A stretch of DNA of 64,000 nucleotides from Mesocentrotus franciscanus (lineage: Eukaryota; Echinodermata; Echinoidea; Camarodonta; Strongylocentrotidae), in assembly GCA_037976565.1 (NCBI GenBank), contig CP137668.1, forward strand, positions 30,085,373 through 30,149,372, read 5' to 3'. A model generated the notes under the pieces. It saw nothing but the letters and a program-made list of their open reading frames with translations. It did no database searches and was not told where the DNA came from. The stretch's first letter is position 1. Every line of letters starts with the position of its first letter. This document shows positions 51,157 through 63,400 of this stretch, in pieces. The position numbers were made by a program, and so were the translations under genes.

Positions 51157-53137
51157 GTGAGTTCGCAAATCATTAGTAATTTATCGCTTGGCATATTCTT
51201 ATAAACCAACCGCATAATCACAGCGATCTTCTACACTGAAACTGCTACCCCCACCCCCACACCCAAGAAGAAAAACAGAACATCTAAACGATCTCATGCG
51301 GAATCGTATCCGCCGACAAGGGATATCGATTCCACACTTGCCCCAAATCGAAGGAAATTGAACATCTTCAATACCGTCATCATCCATCATTACAGTTATT
51401 TCGAACTCCATTTCACAGTGCCCCGGTTGTGCAAATTACCCGTCTCACCGGCTTTCATCCTTTCTTCTCGTAATAATGACAGTGATGAATGATTACATCA
51501 CGGATAATATTTGTCAGTTCATTCCGTCCCATTTTTCATAAAAGTATTCTCTATTCTACCGCTCAGATGCTTAGATTATATCTTCCACTTTCTATCCTAC
51601 GTTAATTAATGAGGATAATGATCATGAACATAATACTAGTACAACGTTGTTCTCAGATCCCTTTTTTGCAGTGGTTTAAACGAGAAAAAATATTTTATAG
51701 ATAAGCGGAAGAACAAACTTAAAGAGAGAAGTTAAGCAAAGCGTGAAAGAAATGAAAAATATAAAAATATAAGTTTTTAATTTCTAAACTAATGAAATAT
51801 ACCGGAATTATATCAAATTGTAAAGCAAAATGACAGAAATCCACTAGATTTGCAACAAGACTAACGTAATTTTCTACTCTTGTCATCTGTCTTCACGTCA
51901 TGTTCATGACCAACGGCAGCTGGGAAACCGTTTCGCTGCTTCCCATCTACCCTATAATCATCCGGATGGGTGAGTTCAAGCGAAAGGTGATGAGGCTTGG
52001 TGAATGGAAATGTAATCACAAATCATTCTAGATCAAGCTTAGGAATACTTAGAAATGTCCTTGAATCATTGAAGTTTCAGTTCTTGTATAATAAAGATGA
52101 AAATGATTTGTGAGCTGTGTCATTCTTCGTATCTATGTTTTAAAGTAGAAATGTCACATAAAAAACATTGCTCTTTAAATAGATTCAAATTCGAAATAAC
52201 ACAAGAAATAGCTTAAAGTTTGGACTAAAGTATGTTTATTCCCATAAATTATACCAACTTCTGTGTGCAGTGCATGTGATTTTCCCGTCTTTCTTTTGCA
52301 AGAGTCATTTTTGGTCATTTTGATGAGTCCAAAACCTGATATTATATCACAATCCCCTGTTCTACACACAGTAGTCTTTCACAATGTACTAGCATGACCG
52401 GTACCCATCTATATACGAAATTTAAATAATGAATTGTAAAATTATCGAGAAACAGACATGCTATGTATTCCTGAAATATTTATTTCCCTTGGGTGGTTCG
52501 TCGAAATCATGTTAATGTTCTTTTAGAGCTGATGGGAAAAATATTAGAGCTTTTTAGTTGCGTCATGACGACTTCATCATTATTCTAAGAACATATTTTT
52601 GGTGCACACTAATTTGTGAGATTGATACAGAAAGATTACTCGCATAAATTGTCGCTTTATCTTTCTGAACTATTTTTTTTTTTTTTTTTTTGGGGGTGAA
52701 ACATCAAAGTCATCTCAAAGCCTGGGGATTTTATGGCTGATCTGCCCTGAATATTTGCATTGCCATGCTTATTTCTAGCTTATAAGATGGCTGTCCCACT
52801 TAAGTGCTAGTTGCCTACTATAAGGAAAGCAGGGAAAAACCAAAGAAACAGACTGCTGACATTTTGAACAAAATCCGAGAAATAATGAGAAAGTTATGAA
52901 TTTTCGAAATGTTAAATCTCCTAAACAGAGTATGCGATTTTCAAAGTGGCAAATTGGTAATTCACTGCAACATAACATCGGCAACTCTTCAACATGCTCC
53001 ATCACACAAAATTACTTAAATGGAATCTTCAAAAATGTTATTGTTGAGTGTCGACTCAATGGCATCGAATTCAAATTAATCAATGCATCAACCCATCACC
53101 GTATCGGCAAAGAAATAATTAGAAAACAATTACTAGT

Positions 53138-53912
53138 ATTGAAGTCCAAGTCTATCCAAAAATAACTTACTTTCAATAGAAGCAGAAAAATCAGACAAAA
53201 CAATCAAAAAAAGTTTGAGCAAAATCGGATAACTAATAAGAAAGTTATGAATTTTTGAAAAAGTATGTAAAAATATGGAACAATGAAAACACAAATTACC
53301 AATTTGGTTATCAGTTTGTGACGTCATGTCCTCACTATTTATCAATTGCTTTATATAGTTTAATCCCATTAATTTCCCTTTTTATCCCCCAAAACTTGAT
53401 TTCCCCATGCCTTTGGCCAGGTTATATGATTTGTATCATATTGCGTGCATGACATTTCACAAAATCTTTTATGAACTTTCAAGAATTGATACTATTTTCT
53501 GAATATTGTATATCTATAATTATTGATTTTTTATATACATAGTTTATCAAATTTCACATTTTTCATGATTTAACTGAAAAAAATTACTCTATATTAGTGC
53601 ATCCACACAAAAACATAATACTATCAATCTAACTTGGATGCTGGTGTGAAGAAATAAGATTCTTAGGGGGAAAATAGGAAATTTAAGTTATCAATATAAA
53701 GAAAATAATTAGAGGATAGTGAGGACATGACGTCACAGACTCATGAGTGAGTTGCCAATTTGTCTAGTGATTTTCAAAGTTTTTCATGTCATTAAAAATT
53801 CATAACTTTCTTATTAGTTATCCGATTTTGCTCAAACTTTTTTCGATTGGTTTGTCTGATTTTTCTGGTTCTATTGAAAGTAAGTTATTTTTGGAGTGGA
53901 CTTGCCTTTTAA
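53138..53912. mobile_element. Foldback element F1, copy 2, second allele
   Basis: Same element as 45,757-46,530, inside duplicated block B. Confidence 0.87.
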
Positions 53913-54725
53913 GGGGGCAAAAAGGTCATACGTCTCTTCATTTATCAATATCGACACACGATGAATACAGCTCTACAAATATTATGCCTACACATAATGT
54001 GATATTAATACTTGCTCTCATTATCATAACATGCTCAACAAACAAAAGAAATACGAGCAAAAATACTGTATCAATTAAAACAACCATCCTAAATCCTTTG
54101 TTCAATTCATTTATCAATATCGATACACGGTGAACACAGATCTAAGTATATCATGCCTTTGTGTGCTTTAATGATTATAACATGTTTTAACAAAAGAAAT
54201 ACGAGCGAAACTAGATTGTATCAATTAGAACAACCACCAAAATTCTTTGTTTCGAACATGATTATCTAACCTCGCCCTTCAATACGGTTAATAACTGACA
54301 TAAAGAATCATTTTTTGTCCCTCAATAGAATAAGTATCTCATCTTGTTACCATGGTTACGTCTAAAAGGATACCTCAATTGAAAACCAATTTATAGGTGC
54401 CTTGAGGAGAATCTCTGGAGGTTATTGTCCCATTTGGTACCTGAACTGCCACTGAACCCCCGATCCTTGGGTTGTCAAAGACGGTAAATGGAATGATCGG
54501 ATATCACTCCTGTCAATATCTCCACTATGAGAGACGATTCTCCAGAGTGGAAATTACAGAGAAAACATAACGGACTGTTTGTGACCACGTTTGCCCAATT
54601 TCCCATTCGTTCCTTCCTTACTCCCATGGCCCATGATAGTTGTTAACCCGTTCAATTTTTCATGTGCTCTCATGACATTTTTTCCCCTCAAGGTTTCAGT
54701 TCTTCAGTTGCAATAGCAGTTTCCT

Positions 54726-54837
54726 TACACACTAAGAAATAAGGGTGCAATTGGGGTGCAGTTTGCATCCACCTACGCATATTTGGCAGAGGGTGCTTCT
54801 ATTGTAGCAGAATTACACACTTATTTCTTAGTGTGTA
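54726..54837. mobile_element. 112-bp MITE, second copy
   Basis: Same perfect 18-bp ends as 47,339-47,450. Confidence 0.85.
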
Positions 54838-55106
54838 TAGTGCACAGCACATCAGGAGAAAACTCTGCTTGATGGCTTGACAGGAAATTAGCATGATACA
54901 TATATATAAATTCAATCAATTCATTTTATTTGCACATTTGATACAAATCACAATAACAAACATAGACAATACAAAGTCATTATATATAGATTAGGCCTAT
55001 TAAATTTCAAAACCATTTTTAAATAGGGAAAAAGAATAGTTGCCACATCTTAAAATAAAACGCATACCTGACATTCCTCATGTTCTGGATACATACATAG
55101 AATTGC

Positions 55107-56575
55107 TTTATAAGAAAATTGTAAGAGTACTTGTGTACTTGAAGTTTCTCCTAAAATGAACGCTCCTCCCCATCTGAATGGTATTTGGATTGTTAGCCCC
55201 TCTTAATGTTGCCATTACATTTTCTTTTGCCATGGCGCATGTATTTTATATAAGTTGATTATTGTTTTTCTTATTTTTTTTCTATGGCATTTTTACACGG
55301 TGTTAGCACGGCCGTCGCCAGAGGAAGGAAAGGGGGTGTTTGAGATGTGATACACCCCATAAAAATATTATGTAAGCAAGTCACAAAACCTGTTGGTTCC
55401 ACTCGTGGATATTGGCATAAGGTTGTGATTGCCCTGTGAAAGAACCATTGTGAAATATAGCATAAGTAGGCCTATGTAGTATGTAATTTCATGTAGTATG
55501 TATATGGAGGTTTTTAAATCTCGAAAATGGCAACATCTTAACTAGAACTCGCTGATAATCACATACAGTTTTTAGCACTGCACACATAAATGGGCATGCG
55601 GGACTACACAAAGATGTTTGGTCCAAACCAATTGTAGTCATTGAAGATTTGAATATGAATCCTTTTTCAGGTGACATTCCTACTGTGATATTCTTTCATT
55701 GGAGAATGAAGAGGATGAGAAAGTTTGGTTCCTTTACCCCCGTTCAAAATGGTCTATAGCAGCGCCCCTGGATCTTGGCGATGTTGGCATACCTTGACAC
55801 TGGGAATCTAAACTGTATCCAGAGACTCGAGAACACGTCTCTGCTGTATCCCCAAGACATCAGTCTTCTGAATGGGATACTGTAGCAGACGTTAAGTAGT
55901 CTGTGGAGGAATCGCTGGTGACGCAGGAAGGAAGAAGTGCCAACTGGACTTTAACAAGAAAGAGGATCTTCTGAATCAGCTGCAGCTCGTTGGCGTGAAA
56001 TCTCGGGGGTGCATTCTGAGCCATGCTGCCTGTAGGTCAAATTGAATTTCTCAATCGAAATTTTAATATGTCGTTGAATATTAGAGTCTTTAAAATTATT
56101 GCAGCAATCTTTCATGTGTTAGAAAATATATGAGGTTTTGCCAATAAAAACTCCTTGCAGAAATCTTTTCAGTAATAGAAATATTTCTGGAACGCTAAAA
56201 ACAAGAGAAAATAAGGATACAAACGGCTCCATCCCATCCTCTCTGCTCCATAAGGAGAAGTAGCCCACAATGAACATTGACATCACTCGTTGACTTACAC
56301 CATATCCGAAAAAAGTAGTAAGACGAAGCGCCGTATATATTTATACATTCAGCAAAAGTCTAAATTTCATGTATTTAACGTTCATATATTAACGAACATA
56401 ATATGAAGAAAAACAAAACATTACAAAATCAAAACAAAACATTTTGAGGACTTCTGAAATTAAAATCTAGTGATAAAATAACTACATATGAGAATTTATT
56501 GACTGTTTTTATGTAAAATGCCTGTCTTTAACTTTTTTGCAATGTTTGATTATATTCCTTTCTTAAAAACGTGTG
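55107..56575. other. Noncoding stretch; one higher-GC patch at 55,690-56,040
   Basis: The patch 55,690-56,040 is less AT-rich than its surroundings. On the minus strand it gives a 56-codon open frame starting MAQNAPPRFHANELQLIQKI (ATG near 56,025). No family is recognised; it may be a relic of a processed or transposon gene. The rest is AT-rich. Confidence 0.35.
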
Positions 56576-56984
56576 TTAAAGGTAAAGACCAGTTTTGGAA
56601 ACGCCCCTCTCTCAAAAAAATGAAATGGAAGCTCTCATTACCTATCATGTGAAAGAATATGTTTTGACTAATACGTGATGATACAAATTTTGCCGGGAAA
56701 GTCGGGAAACCGCCTACTAATTGATATATTTGGTAAATTATTATATCTATTGGGACCAAATAGATATCGCGCACGTGGCCGCGTAGTCCCATATACATCT
56801 TTCTGTGTACAGTTCTTGGTACTTTACCAAGACTGGGCCAAATTTCTTATCATTTTGATGATTCCAGAACCTTGCAGTACACACCAGTACCTTTATGCTA
56901 GATGATCAACCTTTCATTCTGATCGATTCCACAACGTTTCTTTCACAATGCAATCCCATGACCAGAACTGGTCTTTATCTTTAA
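56576..56984 (+). mobile_element. MITE family M1, copy 2 (TTAA-flanked)
   Basis: Starts TTAAAGGTAAAGACCAG and ends CTGGTCTTTATCTTTAA, inverted ends of about 20 bp beginning with TTAA. The body matches 18,495-18,882 throughout. Confidence 0.9.
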
Positions 56985-57099
56985 GCGTCCTGTCTCTCTC
57001 TCTCTAAAAATGTTTTTGAAAGTGTTCAAGGACTTGCCACACATTTAACATCTCCTCAGGTATTAGTATCAAAATATAGAACTTTTAAAGGTGGATGAT

Positions 57100-57280
57100 T
57101 TTTTTTTTTGGGGGGGGGCACACCTGACCAGTGCTCCCTTTTTGAACCTGATATTGGCATACCTTCAGTTCACAACGAGATAACAATCCCTTTATCGCCA
57201 CATGTATTTCTTTGGAATTGCGTCCCCATTTACAAAGTCCCTGACTTGATAAACATAGCACCTTCAAAAGTACTATTTGT
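57100..57280. other. Poly-T/poly-G junction and AT-rich spacer
   Basis: TTTTTTTTTT followed by GGGGGGGGG at 57,100-57,118, then GGCATACCTTCAGTTCACAA, which resembles GGCATACCTTCAGTACACAA near 9,052; these are two fragments of one dispersed repeat. Confidence 0.5.
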
Positions 57281-57676
57281 TTAAACGTAAAGGCCAGTTT
57301 TGGAAATGCCCCTCTCTCAAAAAATGAAATGGAAGCTCTCATTACCAATCATGTGAAAGAATATGTTTTGACTAATACGTGGTGATACAAACTTTGCCGT
57401 GAAACCGCCTACTAATTGATATATTTGGTAAATTATTATATCTATTGGGACCAAATAGATATCGCGCACGTGGTCGCGTAGTCCCATATACATCTTTCTG
57501 TGTACAGTGTTTGTAACTTTACCAAGACTGGGCCAACTTTCTTATCATTTTGATGATTCCAGAACCTTGCAGTACACACCAATACTTATATTCTAGATGA
57601 TCAACCTTTTCTGATCGATTACACAACGTTTCTTTCACAATGCAATCGCATGACCAGAACTGGTCTTTATCTTTAA
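57281..57676 (+). mobile_element. MITE family M1, copy 3 (TTAA-flanked)
   Basis: Starts TTAAACGTAAAGGCCAGTTT and ends CTGGTCTTTATCTTTAA. It lies about 300 bp from copy 2 in the same orientation. Confidence 0.9.
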
Positions 57677-60600
57677 AGACATATGGTTCTGGATAAAATG
57701 GGAATGAACATGATACTCTATAATTGTAAGTTTATCTTTGCGTGCAAAAGTTCATTCGGACAGAGGATATCGCCCACCAACGACTTGCCGCATTTCAGCA
57801 GGAAGAAGAAAAAAAACCTGGGGAAGAAATAGACAGAGAGAGAGAGAGAATAGTAGGTGGAAGGCAATATCCTTGAGGAGGTTCATGAAAGGTTGAAAGG
57901 AAAACCCATACCCAATTCTCAAAGTACCTTTTTTTTCTTCTCTTTCCTATCACGTGTTAACGAATGAACTTCATGTAATTATGAAATGAAATTATGAAAT
58001 GTGATAAATATAAAGATTTACGAGTAGATTTTCTTGACAAAATTAGCAATTTGGAAGAAGATTTTAGTAACTTGGAACGTCAAGAAAAATTCATTTATAT
58101 ATAATGAGATTAGACAATAAAGATACAATAGATTTTTTTTTTTCGTTCACCAAAAACATAATTGCAGTGAGGGGTAACTTTTAGATACTATGTAACAAGA
58201 AAGTTAAACAAATTAAATCAAACTTATACAATTTGATAAAAGATAAGTATACAACCCTATTATTTTCTCTATATTGTTTTAATGTATTCGACCTAATGTA
58301 TTAAACTATAATATACAGACGAGTCAAACAATTCACAATCTTATGTTTTTGGTTTAATTTTACAGTAGGTCGCATATATGTATAAGTGCTATGATTTCAT
58401 TTATTCTTCTCCCTGATTTATTTTAGGCGAAATGATTATCTATTGCATTCCATGTACCTCTTTTGCCTATTTTGTATAGCATGAGTTGTAATTTATTTAT
58501 AAAATTGCTTTATTAGGTTTTATATATCTAAATCTTCGAATGTATTATGGTACATTATATTATTTACTTTATGCATTATGTGTCATGTTATTACAAGAAG
58601 AAGAAACAAGTTTTCTGCTGTATACAATTTTCCTTCTGTTTTGCTGCACTACACTGCATTGTAAATTGATTTATATGATATATATGTTTACAAACAGAAT
58701 ATTGATTTGCGACATTGCAATGTAAATTGATTTATATGATTTATATGTTTATTAACAGATTATTGATGTACATGAATGAAGTTTAATAAATAGAATACAA
58801 TACAATACAATACATGTACTTTGCAAGACCAAGCCCTCCTCCTTGGCAATACAAAATAGAGCATGCTTGCACGTAGAGTGTTGTACGGTTTTTGTAAATA
58901 AACTTCATCCTACAGACAATGGTGAATTAAACATGATAAAAGTAATAATAGACTTGTTCACATTGATGTCTGTCAATCACAGCCCCTCTTTAATAATAGG
59001 CCTACCATTGTATCATCTCTCCCATTCTCTCAATGTCCAGGAGTGGAATTCCACTTTCGGGGAGTCATTAAGGGTCCCTTATTTGGAGTTCAATGTCAAG
59101 AAAAACACATAGAAAGAACTGTGTTTTTATGTTGCTGGTTGTGAGTTGATACCGCTTTTGCGAGTGATATCCACTCGTATACGATATATATGGAGCGGAT
59201 TCTAGTGTAATTTGGAATAAATTCAACTCGAGAGGAAGTGATCCGTTAAATGACTCCTAAAGAGTGGATTCCCACTCGTGTGCATTAATGACACATTGCA
59301 ATATTATCAAAGCTGCAATCCCTATGTTTTCAGGTTAACTTACCTTTGTGGATAATTGCGTTTCAGAATACTTCTTTTTATTTATGCCGGACAGTAACGT
59401 TGGCATAATCTCATCAAATTTTGAAGAAATAGTATTAATCTTCATCTGTGACATGTGCGAATAATAATGCACCGTCTGTGGATAACGTGTAGGAAAGTGG
59501 CTAGACGGATAGGAACATGTGTATATATCTGACCAGACACAGCGATCATATTTCTAGGGGCCTCCGCGATTGCAACAGGAAACCATTCACGGAAAGGTTA
59601 GAATGAAGTACGAAGAATCCTTGAGAGCATTTTGATCTACTTTCTACCATTGCTCTTCCATAAACAAAATGAAATAGAACAGCGTAGAGTTCATTTTGGG
59701 ATTCCTTCTTTTTCATCATGTTCAAAATGATCAGAACATTGCTTCAACAAGATCGCCAAGACTTTCAAGAAATCAATCTAAGGGCAATTGGAATACCCTA
59801 GGCCTACTGCAATGCCTGTATAAATCATGTTCGGATTACGTAATATGCCACTTTCGTGTTGACATATATAAAAATGCGACGCCCAAGGGTATTTGAATTG
59901 CCTTTGATAGGTGGATTATTTTGAAAGTCTCTGCGATCATGCTCTTCCCTCCTGGCGTTGCAGTCAATACCTACACCAGGGTTCATGCCTACACTCACCG
60001 AATTCCAAACTTCAACCTCCTGGACCCAACACTATTCCTAACCCTGATTATAACCTTTAAGCGAACATACACCCAAATGTAATCCTTACCCGAACTCTAT
60101 GTATCTTTGATGAAATAAGGCCCGGGGTAACTATCGGATCATCAGATGATACATGTGAGTATCCCCTCCACCCCTCCCCCACGCCTACCGGTCCAGGGAA
60201 CATTCGGGTCTACTTTTATTAAACCACTATTCCAATTGTCAAAATATATTACTATACATGCCCATGTCTATTTTGAAGCTGAACTGTGAGATTCAACTGG
60301 TTAACGAATCATTTAATATGAACATTTCATTATCACCCTGATGTTTATCCGATATAATTTTATTATTTTCATTTCATTTACTTATCAGTTTTTTCCGTCA
60401 TTCATCACATGGTTATGCTTACCATCTTTGTATTTCTATGACAAATTTCGCTTTAACGAAACCACCTTCTATGATTATGTCGACAAAAAAAAATGTTCAT
60501 GTAAAGTGTGGGCCTACTCCGTTTCAACGGCTAGACACCAACATAGTTGTACTGTCGGCTCTAGACTGAACACGCCAGATGTCTTGTATCAAATAACAAC

Positions 60601-61015
60601 ATCATTACCATTCACCCAACCCGGTTGTGACAAACAATGATTTTCAATTTCCAGGCGTACGCATGCCCTTGCGATTGGGCGAGAGATTTGTGCGAGTATA
60701 ATGGCGCGAAATACATGTTTTCTCTAATCAATGTCCGACTGATACTGCTCTATTCCGCAATCAATTTGTAACGTCTGTACAGTTTTCACCGCTGCTGAGA
60801 GAAGCTTTCCAGTTGCATGAAATACATACATGTAAGCTTTTGAACACTACACCAGTATACATTTTGCCTCTTAGTTGCCTTCCACTTGTCTTTAATCATA
60901 AAAAGTTACAGAGCGGCGAATCGACCGAAGAAACTTTGATACGCTGAAAGTTGGCGAAGTGCGTGACCGCTAGACGGAAATGGAAGTGGCACGCACGCGC
61001 GTGTTAACTTGCTAA
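57677..61015. other. Noncoding stretch before the second gene
   Basis: AT-rich, with (GA)n at 57,834-57,849, an (AATAC)n tail at 58,795-58,814 that looks like a retroelement 3' end, and weak similarity between 59,800-59,950 and 63,050-63,200. No supported exon. Confidence 0.45.
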
Positions 61016-61085
61016 CCAATAGGGCCTCGCACAATAATATTCAGCGGATTAAATACTTGCACAATCCATACAGTCGACACACGAC
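61016..61085 (+). promoter_or_regulatory. Putative promoter of the right-edge gene
   Basis: CCAAT (61,016-61,020) lies about 30 bp before TTAAATA (61,049-61,055), in a locally CpG-rich patch (60,905-61,110, with ACGCACGCGCGTG and GAGCGCGCGAA). The signal-peptide ATG is about 380 bp downstream. Two short upstream open frames (61,267-61,305 and 61,286-61,381, the latter starting MVEDITELQRRLKAIEATEQ) would lie in the leader. The start site is inferred only. Confidence 0.35.
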
Positions 61086-61465
61086 TGGCACGAGCGCGCG
61101 AAACTTCTTTAGGTGCGAAAGTTTGTTGTCGCTGAAACTCGTTAGAGGTTATTGGGGAGAGTAAATACAGCGGGTGATGTTTGATCTCGATCTTCATTCT
61201 ATCTCGGCCAGTCTGACAATTTGCTGAATGTGTTGACTTTTGTTATTCCTGTGCTAACCACCTGACATGGCAGTTATGAAACATTATGGTGGAGGATATC
61301 ACTGAGCTTCAGCGACGACTTAAAGCAATCGAAGCAACTGAACAAATTTGTGATTGGATAATACTTTTTGTGATATTTTGATTGACCTTCTTCGGTGTTT
61401 TGTTCGTGGAAAAAAACAAAAGTGTTGCTCCTATGAGCTTGTTTTGAATAGCAGCTGAGCTAAAG

Positions 61466-61538
61466 ATGGAATTACAGGGACTCTTGCGCTTTCCAATGTG
61501 GATCGTTATTATTGGCTCTCTTCTATCTTTGTCACTAG
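61466..61538 (+). CDS. Signal-peptide first exon of a second gene, continues to the right
   Basis: ATG at 61,466 opens 24 codons plus one base ending at a strong donor, G|GTGAGT. The peptide starts MELQGLLRFPM, then a hydrophobic core WIVIIGSLLSLSL, and the junction codon begins with G. Length, hydrophobic core and phase-1 exit are typical of first exons of secreted or membrane proteins built from phase-1 modules. It is unlike the HYR-gene signal exon in sequence. No downstream exon was recognised up to 64,000, so the protein family is unknown. Confidence 0.5.
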
Positions 61539-63400
61539 GTGAGTATTTGGGAACGTCGTTATTTATCTTCTTTCTCAAAAATGGAAAAGATGATAATCCT
61601 TTGTAAATTCATAATTTGTCTCTATTTCTGTTGTCAAAAAACAGTTATGCTGTAACTTTGTTGTTCTTGCAAAGGAAAGTTGTATACAATTTCAAGCTTG
61701 CCACCGCTTTTGCGTAGAAATAATCATTTCCTTTGTTTTCTATGATTTATGATGTCTACATCACACAGAATTCTTCCTCTCTCTTACTTTTATTCCCCAC
61801 AATGTACTATAGCTAGTGAAGTTTCACTATTTCTTTCAGTGATAATGTTTTGAAACGTCTTTTAATGGAAGTTAGCAAAAACTATGTTTAATATTTCGGA
61901 AGCATTAGTCACAAAATATATTGGTTATCTTGTATCAAAGTACATACTTTGGGCGTAGGCCCCACCCCCAAAAATGCAAAATCAGTAAATTTACTTGAAC
62001 AAGGTACTCACATTTCTAAGGTGCTATGCAGTTTTTCTTTTATAATCATTAAGACACAAGAGAATCCTGATGATAATCACTTTAATTACATAATATTTTC
62101 CCATTATTTGTGTAACAGTCGTCAAATAATTTAATATGTGGTGGATGTTAAGTATTAGGCTATGTGAAAGTTATATATATCCATAATGAGATCAGGAAAT
62201 TCACTCTGCTTCATGTTCATGATATTTACTTTACTCACGTAAACAGGCTGAATGTAATAAATAAAACGCAAACGTCACCAGTCTTTTTGATATTTATTTG
62301 AAGGAAAAAAAAATCACGTTCTGCCTTATCGCAAACTCATTAAACTGTTATAAAAAAAACATACCACTGACTTTTTGATGCGTTGATTTTCATTTATTTG
62401 GTAACAAAACCAGACAAAATTTGCAGAAAATCCTGAATAATCGTCATCATTGAGTGAAACCAGTCTGTCGGATGTGGAGAGCGATAGTCGAAATGTCAAT
62501 GTCATTTCTGATAAGACTTAAGTCTTTCGTTATACCAGGCAGTTTGAATATCGATCATCGGTGGAGGATGATGTTCTTAACTAGATCAAGTGATGAAAAT
62601 GAATTCGATTATCGAAACTATTGGCTATGTTCATGATACCTAAATTGTGTTTGTGGGTGGTTGTGTGTTTAGGTGTGCGTGAGCTTGTGTGTGTGTATGT
62701 TTTTTTGGGGGGGATTTGCTTAGGTATTTAAAAAAGTGTTATGGGGAAATTGCCACATAAAATAAGATTTTGACAATTAAACGCACAATATACTTAACTT
62801 TTACTGCTTGAAATGTTCATATAAATTTCATTTGCATGCATTATATCTTTAAACGGTATAACGATATAGTACAATATTTGTATCATATCTTCTTTGTTAT
62901 GCTTTCACATCATGTACACCTCATGTAATACAGCCCGTAGGCTACCGGATGGATGTAATGTTGTATTTGAAAGAAAAGAAGTTCTGGAGTGTGTTCTTCA
63001 TGAAAAACAATGATTTGATCTCCAAGGGCAATTTCAAACCATATTGTAGGCACATGTTGCCTATAAAAATCATGTTCTGGTTGTGTACAATTTAATTGTC
63101 ATGTTCGCACATGTAAACACTAAACAGACAGCACTCGGCTGGGAAATTGGCTGAGGTTGATCATATTAATGTTTTGAGAATCTTTGCAATCTTGTTCATG
63201 TTGATTACGGTAGTGATTCCCACAGACTTGAAAGGAGCAAACAACCAAGCAAGATAACACACAAACACAATCTTCGATTGAAAACTGGATTCTCAGGTAC
63301 AGTGTTGGGGTGCATATGCCTTTGACATATCTGTGTGATCCCTAAGTCACATCGCCAATCCAAGTCCACGTCTATGGCGCGCCGTTTGACCAATAATTCA
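61539..63400. other. Presumed first intron of the second gene
   Basis: AT-rich with poly-T/poly-G at 62,700-62,713; no convincing phase-1 exon seen. Confidence 0.4.

Larger units (their letters stand above)
48219..55106. repeat. Duplicated block B, right copy (starts at gap)
   Basis: 6,888 bp matching 40,847-47,718 from its first base. It holds second copies of every element listed for the left copy, in the same order. Confidence 0.96.
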
